Part shown: piece by piece, positions 1-10,334 of the stretch
How positions within the stretch are numbered: the first letter of the stretch is position 1
Layout: every line of letters begins with the position of its first letter
From: Stieleria maiorica
Lineage (GTDB): Bacteria > Planctomycetota > Planctomycetia > Pirellulales > Pirellulaceae
NCBI RefSeq assembly: GCF_008035925.1
Contig: NZ_CP036264.1
Span: forward strand, 2,348,443-2,412,442
Reading direction: 5' to 3'
Length of the DNA: 64,000 nt
Position numbers and translations under genes: made by a program
Notes under the pieces: model-generated
What the model saw: the letters and a program-made list of their open reading frames with translations, nothing else
What the model was told of the DNA's origin: nothing
The model's database searches: none

Positions 1-1
1 C

Positions 2-772
2 GGCCAAGTCATCGTCGTGACAGGCGGTAGCGAGGGCATCGGAGAAGGCATCGCGCATGGACTGGCGCGATGCGGGGCGAAAGTCGTGATCGCCAGTCGC
101 GACGAAAAGGAGATGCAATCCGTGGTCGACTCGATTCAGGCCGCCGGCGGGGCCGCATCGTGGGTCCGAGCAGATGTTACACAGAGCGATCAAGTTGCCG
201 ATGCGGTGCAGCAGACCATCAAGCGTCACGGACGGATCGACGGATTGGTTGCCAATGCGGGAATCAACGGCACCTGGGCCCCCGTAGAAGAGCTCACGCC
301 GGACGAGTGGCAAAAAACGATCGATGTCAATCTCACGGGGACTTTTCTGGCGGTCCACCATTGTGTCCCGCATTTGAAGCGGGCCGGCAGGGGAAGCATC
401 GTCATCATGGCATCGATTAACGGAACGCGTACCTTCAGCAACGAGGGAGCGTCGGCCTACGCGGCAAGCAAGGCAGGCCAATTTGCGTTCGCCAAGATGC
501 TCGCGCTCGAACTTGCTCCATCCAAAATTCGCGTGAACGTGATCTGTCCCGGAGCGATCGAATCCAACATCCACGAGAAGACGAATCGCGAGGGTTTGGA
601 GCAAATCGAAACTCCCGTGATTTTTCCCGAGGGAAAAATTCCGCTGACCGGCGGAGATTTCGGCACGCCCGACCAGGTCGCCCGGCTGACCGCATTCTTG
701 ATGAGCGACTTGGCCGATCATGTCACCGGAACCCCCATCTGGATCGATGGCGGCCAGTCGCTGATCCAGTAA
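2..772 (+). CDS. SDR-family NAD(P)-dependent oxidoreductase, 5' end outside the window
   Basis: Classical short-chain dehydrogenase/reductase, a cytoplasmic NAD(P)-dependent oxidoreductase; substrate not predictable. The frame is open from base 2 and runs VIVVTGGSEGIG, the Rossmann nucleotide-binding motif. The GTG at 17 lies inside the first beta strand, so the true start is upstream of the window. Other marks are the VANAGI motif (about residue 83), the catalytic Ser in MASING, and the Tyr-Lys pair in YAASKAG (about residue 152). The C-terminus ends in a GTPIWIDGGQS stretch typical of the family. At least 256 residues are present, close to the usual 250-260, so little is missing. The next gene follows 39 bases on, on the same strand. 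Confidence 0.9.
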   Translation, partial: GQVIVVTGGSEGIGEGIAHGLARCGAKVVIASRDEKEMQSVVDSIQAAGGAASWVRADVTQSDQVADAVQQTIKRHGRIDGLVANAGINGTWAPVEELTPDEWQKTIDVNLTGTFLAVHHCVPHLKRAGRGSIVIMASINGTRTFSNEGASAYAASKAGQFAFAKMLALELAPSKIRVNVICPGAIESNIHEKTNREGLEQIETPVIFPEGKIPLTGGDFGTPDQVARLTAFLMSDLADHVTGTPIWIDGGQSLIQ

Positions 773-811
773 CGAGACAAAACAACCCACCACAAGTAGA
801 GGACCTGAGCG

Positions 812-1300
812 ATGGACCAGAATTGCCTGATTGCCGAGTACACCAATGAGCGAGATTTTCAGATTGCAATCGAGGTACTTGAGAAAGCACATTACACCCA
901 AGACGAGGTTTCGATCGTAAAACACGCCGACGATAGTCGTTTGGCGGAAATCGAGGAAGCCGAAGACAAAACGCCGACATCAATGTCAGGAGAGAAAGCG
1001 GCGGCGGCTGGGACGATCGCCGGCGGCACGCTAGGCGCCGCTCTGGGGACCATGACTTTGATCGGACCGCTGCTCGTGGCAGGGCCACTTTTGGGGATGG
1101 CTGCCGGTGCAGTCGGGGGTGGGTTGGTAGGAACCGTCAAAAGCTGGGGCGTCGATGACGAAGTCGCGGCAAGCTACGAAGCCAAAGTCCGCGACGGGGC
1201 CATGTTGTTGATTGTGACAACCAACGACCTTCGTCTGAAAGGAGCCGAGCAAATATTGAAAACGACCGGACCCGATTCGCTGGAGATGTATGATCGCTAG
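812..1300 (+). CDS. Small protein with central glycine-zipper hydrophobic segment
   Basis: 162 residues, function unknown. An N-terminal alpha/beta-looking part (residues 1-50, opening NCLIAEYTNERDFQ) is followed by a Gly/Ala-rich hydrophobic stretch (about residues 60-112) with GxxxG-type spacing, then a charged C-terminal part. The layout resembles general-stress-protein-17M or DUF1269-like proteins, in which a ferredoxin-like fold flanks a glycine-zipper segment; this resemblance is from memory of the family and is not proven. The AGAGGA ahead of the ATG at 812 is a good ribosome binding site. It is probably membrane associated. It may be co-transcribed with the upstream dehydrogenase gene. 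Confidence 0.75.
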   Translation: MDQNCLIAEYTNERDFQIAIEVLEKAHYTQDEVSIVKHADDSRLAEIEEAEDKTPTSMSGEKAAAAGTIAGGTLGAALGTMTLIGPLLVAGPLLGMAAGAVGGGLVGTVKSWGVDDEVAASYEAKVRDGAMLLIVTTNDLRLKGAEQILKTTGPDSLEMYDR

Positions 1301-1465
1301 CATCGCCTCGCCCCATCCACACCACTGAGATTCTTTTTACAGTTGCTTTACACCTAATTGATTCGATCTCGGAGCGTCATTCGTTAGAGTGATGAGAATC
1401 CTCCTCGGTTGCGGCGGTTGGTTTCGATCCAGCCCCGCTGGGCTTGCTACTCCGGAGATCGACAG

Positions 1466-4400
1466 ATGGCTCGATTTGGTGCGAATGGATGGTGTGGAAT
1501 GTTCTTGGCTTCAGTCTTCTGGAGCTTTTTCGGGGCGGTCGGATTCACGGCCGAACCGGAGCGTCCCGGCGAATCGGCGGGTCGTCCGGCCGTTACCGGT
1601 GTGGTGAACATCCCGGTAGTGGTGCACGACGCCATGCAAGATCGCAGGTACCAAGACGCGATCAAAGCAATCGAATCGGAGTTGCAAACGGACGACACAG
1701 CCGACTCGGATTACCTGCTCTATTTGAAGGCGCTCGCGCTGTCGCATTTGGACCGACGTGATGATGCTGTCGCGGCATACTTGGAACTAGAGCAAAAATA
1801 TCCGGGTAGCGACTGGATCAGCCGGTCGCGGTTCGGACGTGCGGCCGTTGCGGTGGCGGACCGCCAATATAACGTCGCCGGGGAGATCTATCGGGCCGAG
1901 GCGGAGCGATTGCTCTCACGCGGCAGAAAAAACGAACTCGCCAAAATCTATCTCGAGTTCGCCGATCGGTTTTTCGAGGGCGTTCCCTCCAACGATCCTG
2001 CCAAAGTCAAGCAGCCCGATTTTTCGCAGGCGTTGGAGTACTATCGCGAAGCAAAAAAGCTCGGCCCGACCATTCGCCGACAGCAACAAATTGAATTCCG
2101 TGTGGCACGTTGCATCGAAGAGTTGAATCAGCTTGACGAGGCGATCCAAGCGTACCAGCAGTTTCTCAACGACCACGGGGATGAAAAACCGAAATCGGGT
2201 ACGTCCGCGTCGATCGAATTACGATCGGATGCGATGTATCGATTGGGTTTATGCCAACTGAAAAACAATCAACATTCCGCCGCGCGACGCACTTGGCAGG
2301 ACTTTCTTTCCAAAAACGAGCGCCGCGGTGACACGAACACGGTGCTGGCCGACCGCTTGGCCGATGCCAAGTACCGATTGGCGCACACGTACGGAATTCC
2401 CGCCCCGGCAAGCGATGGTGACTTGGAACTCGGCGTGACGCAGGCTGAACAATTTCTTGCCGCCTATCCCGATCACAAACTCGCTCCGAAAGCCCAGTTG
2501 GAAATCGCGCAAGGATTCGAATCACGTCGCCGCAACCTGCAAGCGGTGGACCGGTTGGAGAGTCTGATTGCCAACCCGAAGTATCGCGGATCGGACCAGT
2601 TGGCCGTCGCGCGGCGAATGCTCGGTCAGTCGTATCTGGCCCAAAACGAGTTCGACAAGGCGATCGAAGCTTGGAAGGAATTCTTGGAGCAACATCCCAC
2701 CGATTCACAGTGGCCGGAGGTTCAGCAAAACATCATCAAAGCGGAGTTTGCCGCAGCCGACCATGCACGTAAGGAAAAGAATTACTCGGTCGCACGCTCG
2801 TTGTGGCAAACGTTTCTGAACAAGTATCCGTTGGATCCAAGGGCGCCGGATATTTTGTTGCAATTCGGCGAAATGAATTATCGCGACGCGTTGGCGCGGC
2901 ATCAGCAACGCATCGACGTCGCGATCCAACAAGGCCGCTCGGAAACGGAGATTCGGCTCGATCAGACCTGCCGTGAACGGTTTGAAGACGCGATCGCCGA
3001 TTGGCAGCGATTAGTCGAAAAATACCCTGGGACCGATCAGGCTTCGTTGGCCTCGTTGCGAATCGGCATCACCTTGGAAGATCAACTCGGACGCCGCAAA
3101 GAAGCACTGGAGTCTTACCGGAAAGTCCAAGGGGCGAGCGAATCGGTCGCCAAGCGACGCATCACCCGTCTGACAAGCCCCGAGTTGCAGGTCATGACCC
3201 AACGCAAGTTTCGCAGTGACGAGAAAGCCCAGATCCTGCTCACGACGCGGAACTTGGAAAACGTCTCCGTCGCGGCCTACACGATCGACATGACGGACTA
3301 CTTTCGCAAGATGCATCTGGCCACCGGAGTCGAAAAGCTGGACATCGCATTGATCGATCCAGACGAACAATTCCAGCACACCGTTGTTGACTACGAACCC
3401 TTCAAGCGGATCGAACAGGAGGTCACGATCCCGATCGACGGACCCGGCGTCACCGCGGTGACCGTCAGCAGCGACAAGATGGAAGCGACGACGATGGTGG
3501 TCGTCAGCGACTTGGACATCCTGGTCAAATCGTCTCGGAATGAGTTGTTTCTGTTCGCCCAAAACATGCGGACCGGAAAGCCGGCCCAGGGTGTCAGCAT
3601 CCTGGTCAGTGACGGTTCGTCGGTGTTCGAGGAACGCTTGACCGACAATGAAGGGATCGTGCGTTCGCAATCGCGTCGGCTGAGAGACATCAAGGATCTG
3701 CGCGTGTTTGCCGTCGGCGAGGGACATGTCGCGTCGACCGTGACGAACTTGAACGGCCTGGATTTCGCCGTCGGGCTCGTGCCCACCGGACACCTGTTTA
3801 CGGATCGTCCGGTCTATCGACCCGGTGAGTTGGTCCATTTAAAGGGCATCGTGCGCTGGGTCGATCAAGACCGATTTGCGTTTCGCCCTGGCGAAGTGTT
3901 TGTGTTGGATGTTTATGATGCCCGCGGCAGAATGCTGAAAACGGAAAAGCTGACGCTGAACGCCGTCGGTGCTCTGTCGACCAACATGATGTTGCCACCC
4001 AACGCGGTTGCCGGAAACTACCGCGTGCACCTGCATCGCCGTGCGACACCACAACAATCCGAACTGTCATTTGAATCGCAATTCCTGGTCAAGCAATTCA
4101 AATTGGAGCCGGTTCAATTGACGATTGATACGGACGAAGACGTCTACTTTCGCGGTGACGAAATCAAGGCGACGGTTTCCTTGGCGTATCACTACGGTGC
4201 TCCGCTGCCCAACGTCGAGATCCAGTATTCCATCGGCACAGACGGCGATGTCCAATCCGCGACCACGAATGCCGACGGCACAGTGGAGCTTCGTTTCCCG
4301 ACTCGCCGTTTTAGCGAATCCCAGGCAGTCGGGATCCGCGTTGATTGTCCACAGCGGAACGTCAGCGGTTCGCGGACGGTGTTTTTGGCGACACGAGGTT

Positions 4401-7400
4401 TCAACGTCAACGTTTCAACCGCCCGTTCCGTTTTCCTTGCCGGTGAAACATTCGACGTGAATGTTGATGTCATTGACCCGGCGGGCACCCCGGTTGGAAC
4501 CCCGGTCAAGTTGGAGGTCTTTGAAGTCACCCAGGCGAATGATCATGCTCACGCCCGGCGAAGTCGATCCGGTAACTGGGGCGAACGGCTGACGGAGACA
4601 TTCGACGTCACCACCGATCCGGCAACGGGCAAGGTCACACAGACGATCCAGATCGATCGCGGCGGATCCTACATCGTGCGTGCGACCGCCGAGGATCGCT
4701 TCGGCAACTCGATCAGCGGGCAAACGCGTCTGCACCTTTCCGGTGACGATGACACCACGCGATTGCGGGTCTTGGCGAATCAGCATCATTATCGCGTTGG
4801 TGACACGGCCACCGTCCGCCTGCACTGGCGCGAGGCTCCCACGCTCGCTCTGATTACCTTTGATGGCGCATCGGTATTGGGGCACCGTTTGGTGGATCTG
4901 AAACAAGGAGAAAACTCGATCGAAGTTCCGATCGATGCCGATCTGGCCCCCAATTTCTTCCTGTCGGCCAGTGTGATGCAACCCGGCAAACTTCACCACG
5001 CCCTTAGCGGTTTCGTGGTCAACAAGGGGCTGCAGCTCAAACTCACTCCATCAGTCACAAGCCTTGCTCCGACCGAACGCGTCAAGCTGGGAATCGAAGT
5101 CACCGATTCCGGCGGTCGCCCCGTCGCCGCAGAATTGACGTTGTCAATGGTCCGGTCCAGTTTACTCGAACGATTCGGCCCAGACGCGCGCGGCCCAGCC
5201 CCAGGTGGAATTGTGCAGGCGTTTACCAGCGGGCTCCGCCAGCGACGGATGCGACAAACGTCCAGTTGTCAATTCAGCTACGCCACACAAACACGATCGA
5301 TCAATCAGGCCCTGCTCGTTGAATCGGAACGCAGGTCAAGGCGGTCGGCCGAAGCGGACGCGGTCGCCGACTTGTTCGCCAACGACGCGGCTGATTTCGA
5401 ATACGCACGCATTGCAGGCGATTTGATTGTGGAGGACGAACCCAACAGTGGCGCGCGATCGGGCGCTTTCGGATATGCCGGAGTCGCCCGATTCGGTCAA
5501 ACCTTTGGTACCAACTTCGACGTCGATGGCAACGGCACGATCGACCAGCTTCGTGATCTACAGGCGCGAGGACAACAAGCGCTGGACCCAGGGGCAACCC
5601 GAGGATTTGATTCATCGTTGCAGCACATGTTCTTCCATAAAGCTCGCAATGGTCGTGACGGTCGATCTGCCGCACAATACGCCCAAACGATGCATCGTGT
5701 TCCGCCTCCGGCGCCCTGGAGCGAAAACCTTGCCAAATCTATCAAGGCCTCGGGGCGCATCGACAGCCAATCGCTGCAACGGCGCGACATCACCATCAAT
5801 GGCTTGACGGCCGATGGCCGATGGTTGGTGGTCAACGGAATGAGCGACGACGAAGTCGTTCAGTTGGCCAGTACCGACGGCGTGCAGATGTTCGCCGAAG
5901 CGCTCAGCGGTGAAACCGGATTCTGGGATCCAGTCGTCGCGACCGATGCCGAAGGAAAAGCCGAGATCGAAATCACGATGCCCGCGGATTCGACGGCGTG
6001 GACGCTTCGTGCCGACGCGATCAGCATCGATGCACTCGCCGGGTCGGACGCGGTCGACTTGGTCACGCGAAAAGATCTGTTCGGACAACTCCGAGCGCCG
6101 CTGGCGCTGACCGTCGGCGACAAGGCTGACATCACTGCCGAAGTGCACAACTCGCTCGATGGTCCACGCACGGTCAACGTGACGCTGAAATCGACCATGG
6201 GGGATCAGTCGTTGGAACAGCGGCAAAGAATCGAAGTCAAGGACGCCGGCATCGAAACGCTCACGTTTCCCGTGGAGGTCGTCCAGGCGGATCGCGTGCA
6301 ATTCGAATTGATCGTGCAAAGCGACGGCGTTGATCCCGACCGTTACGTTTCGGTCGCGGAAGTATTGCCCTATGGCTACCCGGTGTATCAAACGGCCAGT
6401 GGCACGGCGTCACAGAATACGCTGGCGATCGTTCAGTTGGATCCCGATCAGAAGTCACGCGGCCAAAGTTTGGAGCTGATGATCGGTGGTCAGATTCATC
6501 AGACGTTGTTGGACAGCTTGCTTCGCGCCGAGTCCTTTGTGCCGCTCCGGTGTTTCCCGACCAGTTTGTTGGATCGAAGTGCTGCCGACTGCATGGGCGG
6601 CATTGCCGTTCTGAAGTCGATTCGCAGATCTGCACAGCGGGACACGCCCCAAGCCGTTCGGGTCAGCCAGCAGATCGCCGCTGCGGTCAGCACGCTGGTC
6701 GCTTCCCAGCGGGACGATGGCAGTTGGAGTTTGGGCGGCGACGTGACTGGACCGCCCGATCCGATCAGCACGGCACGGTCGATGTGGGCGCTCGCCGAAG
6801 CCCGCCGAGCTGGGTTTGCCGTCCCAGAACGCCAGTTCGAATCCGGCGTCGCGTTCTTGAAGAAAGCCTTTGCCGACGATCCCGACTTGAATCGCCAAGC
6901 CGTCCTGCTGGCGGCAATCGCCGAATGCGGATCCGGTGATTTCGCCTTGGCCAACCGGCTGTATCGTGAACGCAATCGATTGGACGCCTACGGCTTGGTC
7001 CAGCTGATGTTGGCTCTCACGTCGCTTCATCACAACGAGATGGCCGCGGAGCTCATTCCTGTGATCAAGTCCGAGACGTCTGAGCTGCGGTCAACAGTCG
7101 GCAGCACGTCAGTCGAAGTCACGGCACTGCAATTGATCGCGCTGCAGCGGATGCAATTGCGCGGCGACCTGCGGGCGAAACTTGCCGAACGTCTTTTGGC
7201 AGCCCGAGTCGGATCACGCTGGCCGGTGGAATCCGACAACGGCCCGGCGATCGCCGCACTTTCGGCCCACTTCGGTGAAATGCCACCGACCCAAGAAAAG
7301 ATCACGGTGAAGATCTACGTCAACGGTGATGAACTCGAAACATTGACGTTGGAACCTGGCGCGGAGAGCCGCCGAATCAACGTGCCGCAAGCATTGCTGA

Positions 7401-9793
7401 CCGAAGATCAGCAAAGAATCGAATTCGAGTTGCAGGGTCGCGGGGAGTTTTCCTACAGCGCCGTGCTGACAGGGTTCTCCGATGCCGATTCGATCGCCAG
7501 CACGACGAAAGACTGGTCTGTCCAGCGACGTTACGAACCCGATCAGATGCGAATCGACGGTCGATTGGTGCCCCGCGGACATCGCGTGGTCGACGGCGGC
7601 TATCCGTGGAAGCCGAACAAATTGACCGAACTTGCCGCGGGCGATCGTACCCTGGTCACACTCACCCCGCGGACACGCTACCAAAATTCGCGACCGTTGC
7701 GGAACTACTTGATGTTGATCGAACCGATCCCGGCGGGCTGCGCGATCTTGGAAGACACCATCAGCGGGGTTTACGATCGCTATGAAATCACGCCCGGGGC
7801 GATCACGTTCTACATCGGTGATTCAAAAACGCCAGGCGACATTCGCTACGCGTTGGCCGGCTACTTGCCAGGCAGCTATCGCATGGCCCCCGCCGTATTG
7901 GCCAGCTATTACAAGCCTTCTGAAATCGCCGTTAGCGACCCCGGATCAATGCGCGTATTACCCGTGGGAACCGAGTCCAGTGACCCCTACACGCTGACAC
8001 CCGACGAGCTGTTTGAACTCGGCAAGGCATATTATGCCAAAGGAGATTATCAAAAGGCCTTTGATTTCCTTCATCAGCTTCACGCCGATTGGCAACTTCA
8101 CCCGGAGCCGTTCAAGGAGACTGTGTTGTTGCTGTTCCGAGCGGCGACCCACTTGGACCGCCACGCTGACATCGTGCCGTTCTTTGAAATCATCAAAGAG
8201 CGGTTTCCCGATGTCGAATTGTCGTTCCAGGAGATTCTGAACGTCGCCCTTTCGTATCGCGAGATCGCCGAATACGAACGCAGCTACCTGGTTTATCGGG
8301 CGATCGTTCAAGCGAGTTTCGAGAAAGAAAATCAGGTCGCCGGGTTCTTGAATGCCCGCGGAGAATTCGTTCGGAGTGTCCAGACGATGGAGTCGCTGTT
8401 GCGAGATTACCCCGCCGAATCCTACGTCGCGACCGCCAGCTACGCACTATCACAAGAGGTTTATCGTCGCGCCGAGTCGGTTGCGGAAGACGAAAAACTG
8501 GTCGATGCGGGAATCACTCGCGTCGATTTGATCGACAATTCGATTCGCATGCTCGATGATTTTCTGACCAACTGGCCCGAAGACCCGTCCGGCGATCAAG
8601 CCAGTTTCGCACTGGCGACCGCTTTGATCGACCTGGAGCAATACAATCTGGCGATCAAACGTGGGCGACAATATGCCGATCGATATCCCAGCAGCCGGCT
8701 GCTGGATTCGTTCTGGTACATGATCGGATTCTGTTACTTTGAGCTCCAGGACCATCAACGGGCACTCGAGATGTGTCGAAAAGTCGCCGAGACGACGTTT
8801 ACCGATCCCGATAGCGGAGTCACGCGTCACGCGGACAACAAATGGGAAGCCGTCTACATCATGGGGCAAATCCATCACAGCCTGGGCCAGGCCGCCAAGG
8901 CGATCGACGAGTATGCGAAAGTGAGCGAGCGTTTCAAAGATGCCGCCGAAGCGATCGAGTTCTTCAGTCGCAAATCGGTTTCTTTGCCCGATGTCACGAC
9001 ACTCGTGCCCAAGGACAAGTGCGAGCTGTTGCTGAAGCATCGAAACGTCACGGACGTCTTGGTCAAAGTGTATCGCATCGATTTGATGAAGTTCGGATTG
9101 ACGCAGCGAAATCTGGACCGGATCACCGCGATCAACCTGGCAGGGATCAAGCCGTATCACCAAGAAACGATACCACTGGGCGACGGCAAGGACTTTCGCG
9201 ATCGGGAAACGAAGCTCTCACTTCCGCTGGACGAACAGGGCGCATACCTGGTGGTGGCGCGTTCGGAAAACCTGTACAGCTCCGGTTTGATGGTCGTCAG
9301 CCCCTTGGCATTGACCGTGGACGAAGATCCCGTGTCTGGGCGCGTCCGCGTGAATGTGAAGGACAGGACGAAGGATGCGTTCTTGGGTGACGTGCATGTC
9401 AAAGTGATCGGTTCGGCCAATGACGAATTCGTTTCCGGACAGACCGATCTTCGTGGGCTGTTCGTCGCCGACGCGATCCGGGGGAAGAGCACGGTGATCG
9501 CGGTCAGTGAAGACAATCAATACGCGTTCCATCGCGGCTCGGTCGTGCTGCAGAATGTTCGCGGGCAGATTCCGAGTTCCTCGCCGAATCAGGCCGAAGA
9601 TCCCTTCGGAATGCCTGCACCGGGGCAAGCCGATGGCGACGCCGCTGCCGCGGGGGCACCTGGCAAAGCCGGCAAGCCGCTGTTGGACAACCTGTTCAAT
9701 CAGAACGGCCTTTTCCAACAGGAACAACGATTGAACATCGAAGGCCTGATGAACAACCGCCGCGAGGGCATTCAGACCAAAGAGGCGTATTAG
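1466..9793 (+). CDS. Giant secreted TPR/alpha-2-macroglobulin-like protein lacking the thioester
   Basis: 2775 residues from the ATG at 1466, which has GGAG eight bases upstream and opens a signal peptide (hydrophobic FLASVFWSFFGAVGF). TTG at 1409 would add 19 poorly matching residues. Order: TPR repeats (about 40-560); a first macroglobulin-like segment (about 571-770); MG domains including TDRPVYRPGELVHLKG; a Ser/Arg-rich low-complexity bait-like stretch (about 1230-1480); the A2M core with ADSTAWTLRADA; an alpha/alpha toroid (about 1690-1950, SQRDDGSWSL); more beta domains; a second TPR block (about 2180-2500); and a second macroglobulin-like segment (about 2512-2700). Bacterial homologues trap proteases in the periplasm through a CxEQ thioester. 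Here the matching site reads LRCFPTS (Cys codon 6551-6553), so Glu-Gln is absent and covalent trapping is unlikely. Protease inhibition by caging or a scaffold role remain possible. Confidence 0.9.
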   Translation: MARFGANGWCGMFLASVFWSFFGAVGFTAEPERPGESAGRPAVTGVVNIPVVVHDAMQDRRYQDAIKAIESELQTDDTADSDYLLYLKALALSHLDRRDDAVAAYLELEQKYPGSDWISRSRFGRAAVAVADRQYNVAGEIYRAEAERLLSRGRKNELAKIYLEFADRFFEGVPSNDPAKVKQPDFSQALEYYREAKKLGPTIRRQQQIEFRVARCIEELNQLDEAIQAYQQFLNDHGDEKPKSGTSASIELRSDAMYRLGLCQLKNNQHSAARRTWQDFLSKNERRGDTNTVLADRLADAKYRLAHTYGIPAPASDGDLELGVTQAEQFLAAYPDHKLAPKAQLEIAQGFESRRRNLQAVDRLESLIANPKYRGSDQLAVARRMLGQSYLAQNEFDKAIEAWKEFLEQHPTDSQWPEVQQNIIKAEFAAADHARKEKNYSVARSLWQTFLNKYPLDPRAPDILLQFGEMNYRDALARHQQRIDVAIQQGRSETEIRLDQTCRERFEDAIADWQRLVEKYPGTDQASLASLRIGITLEDQLGRRKEALESYRKVQGASESVAKRRITRLTSPELQVMTQRKFRSDEKAQILLTTRNLENVSVAAYTIDMTDYFRKMHLATGVEKLDIALIDPDEQFQHTVVDYEPFKRIEQEVTIPIDGPGVTAVTVSSDKMEATTMVVVSDLDILVKSSRNELFLFAQNMRTGKPAQGVSILVSDGSSVFEERLTDNEGIVRSQSRRLRDIKDLRVFAVGEGHVASTVTNLNGLDFAVGLVPTGHLFTDRPVYRPGELVHLKGIVRWVDQDRFAFRPGEVFVLDVYDARGRMLKTEKLTLNAVGALSTNMMLPPNAVAGNYRVHLHRRATPQQSELSFESQFLVKQFKLEPVQLTIDTDEDVYFRGDEIKATVSLAYHYGAPLPNVEIQYSIGTDGDVQSATTNADGTVELRFPTRRFSESQAVGIRVDCPQRNVSGSRTVFLATRGFNVNVSTARSVFLAGETFDVNVDVIDPAGTPVGTPVKLEVFEVTQANDHAHARRSRSGNWGERLTETFDVTTDPATGKVTQTIQIDRGGSYIVRATAEDRFGNSISGQTRLHLSGDDDTTRLRVLANQHHYRVGDTATVRLHWREAPTLALITFDGASVLGHRLVDLKQGENSIEVPIDADLAPNFFLSASVMQPGKLHHALSGFVVNKGLQLKLTPSVTSLAPTERVKLGIEVTDSGGRPVAAELTLSMVRSSLLERFGPDARGPAPGGIVQAFTSGLRQRRMRQTSSCQFSYATQTRSINQALLVESERRSRRSAEADAVADLFANDAADFEYARIAGDLIVEDEPNSGARSGAFGYAGVARFGQTFGTNFDVDGNGTIDQLRDLQARGQQALDPGATRGFDSSLQHMFFHKARNGRDGRSAAQYAQTMHRVPPPAPWSENLAKSIKASGRIDSQSLQRRDITINGLTADGRWLVVNGMSDDEVVQLASTDGVQMFAEALSGETGFWDPVVATDAEGKAEIEITMPADSTAWTLRADAISIDALAGSDAVDLVTRKDLFGQLRAPLALTVGDKADITAEVHNSLDGPRTVNVTLKSTMGDQSLEQRQRIEVKDAGIETLTFPVEVVQADRVQFELIVQSDGVDPDRYVSVAEVLPYGYPVYQTASGTASQNTLAIVQLDPDQKSRGQSLELMIGGQIHQTLLDSLLRAESFVPLRCFPTSLLDRSAADCMGGIAVLKSIRRSAQRDTPQAVRVSQQIAAAVSTLVASQRDDGSWSLGGDVTGPPDPISTARSMWALAEARRAGFAVPERQFESGVAFLKKAFADDPDLNRQAVLLAAIAECGSGDFALANRLYRERNRLDAYGLVQLMLALTSLHHNEMAAELIPVIKSETSELRSTVGSTSVEVTALQLIALQRMQLRGDLRAKLAERLLAARVGSRWPVESDNGPAIAALSAHFGEMPPTQEKITVKIYVNGDELETLTLEPGAESRRINVPQALLTEDQQRIEFELQGRGEFSYSAVLTGFSDADSIASTTKDWSVQRRYEPDQMRIDGRLVPRGHRVVDGGYPWKPNKLTELAAGDRTLVTLTPRTRYQNSRPLRNYLMLIEPIPAGCAILEDTISGVYDRYEITPGAITFYIGDSKTPGDIRYALAGYLPGSYRMAPAVLASYYKPSEIAVSDPGSMRVLPVGTESSDPYTLTPDELFELGKAYYAKGDYQKAFDFLHQLHADWQLHPEPFKETVLLLFRAATHLDRHADIVPFFEIIKERFPDVELSFQEILNVALSYREIAEYERSYLVYRAIVQASFEKENQVAGFLNARGEFVRSVQTMESLLRDYPAESYVATASYALSQEVYRRAESVAEDEKLVDAGITRVDLIDNSIRMLDDFLTNWPEDPSGDQASFALATALIDLEQYNLAIKRGRQYADRYPSSRLLDSFWYMIGFCYFELQDHQRALEMCRKVAETTFTDPDSGVTRHADNKWEAVYIMGQIHHSLGQAAKAIDEYAKVSERFKDAAEAIEFFSRKSVSLPDVTTLVPKDKCELLLKHRNVTDVLVKVYRIDLMKFGLTQRNLDRITAINLAGIKPYHQETIPLGDGKDFRDRETKLSLPLDEQGAYLVVARSENLYSSGLMVVSPLALTVDEDPVSGRVRVNVKDRTKDAFLGDVHVKVIGSANDEFVSGQTDLRGLFVADAIRGKSTVIAVSEDNQYAFHRGSVVLQNVRGQIPSSSPNQAEDPFGMPAPGQADGDAAAAGAPGKAGKPLLDNLFNQNGLFQQEQRLNIEGLMNNRREGIQTKEAY

Positions 9794-10334
9794 GCGGGCA
9801 TAGAGACGTCAAAGGTCACCGTCCTTCGACGGTGATCCCTCGATTGCCGAGGACGTTCGGTTTCCAGGTCTTTGATTCTAAGGTGTTTTTGCAACTGTCT
9901 CTGGCTGCCCAGAATCACAAGGAGGTTGATTGCCCACGGATAGCAGCGCGAACCCACGGATCCCAATCCGCATCACATCCGTGGGTTCGCGCTGCTATCC
10001 GTGGGCTTTTTCGGTTCCTCCAGACCTCCTGCCCGAACACACCACCTCAAAGCAAGCTTCCTGACAAGGGGAGTGAAACGCGTCCACGTCTTGTATCTCC
10101 GAGTATAAAAAACGCGCGACCGCCTCCTTGAGGGGCTGTCCTGCGTGGAATCACCCTCGGCGTGTGGCGGTTGTCCCTCACCACGATCGCGGTGACGCTG
10201 CGATTGGGCCATGGTCGCAACGAATTGTCGACCGTCTCGGTGAACTTTGGTCGCGCTGTTCAATCTGCGAACTACGTTTGCAAAACCTTCGACAGTGTGT
10301 TTCGAAAACCAACCAGATGATGGGGCAATGCCTG
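9794..10334. other. Intergenic region between the A2M gene and nhaA
   Basis: About 540 bases without a convincing gene. It holds the perfect 29-base inverted repeat listed separately, then AT-richer sequence leading to nhaA. In-frame extensions of nhaA reach back to a TTG at 10128, but that extra segment is Arg/Cys-rich and unlike a membrane antiporter N-terminus, so I treat it as untranslated. Confidence 0.6.
9932..10006. repeat. Palindromic repeat family A, copy 1; possible terminator
   Basis: Left arm 9932-9960 and right arm 9978-10006 are perfect reverse complements (29 bases each; core GCCCACGGATAGCAGCGCG) around a 17-base loop. The right arm is followed by TTTTT at 10007-10011, so on the plus strand it has the form of an intrinsic terminator 140 bases after the A2M stop codon. 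Related copies occur at 61530-61603 and 63621-63670, so it is a dispersed element and not a unique terminator. Confidence 0.85.
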
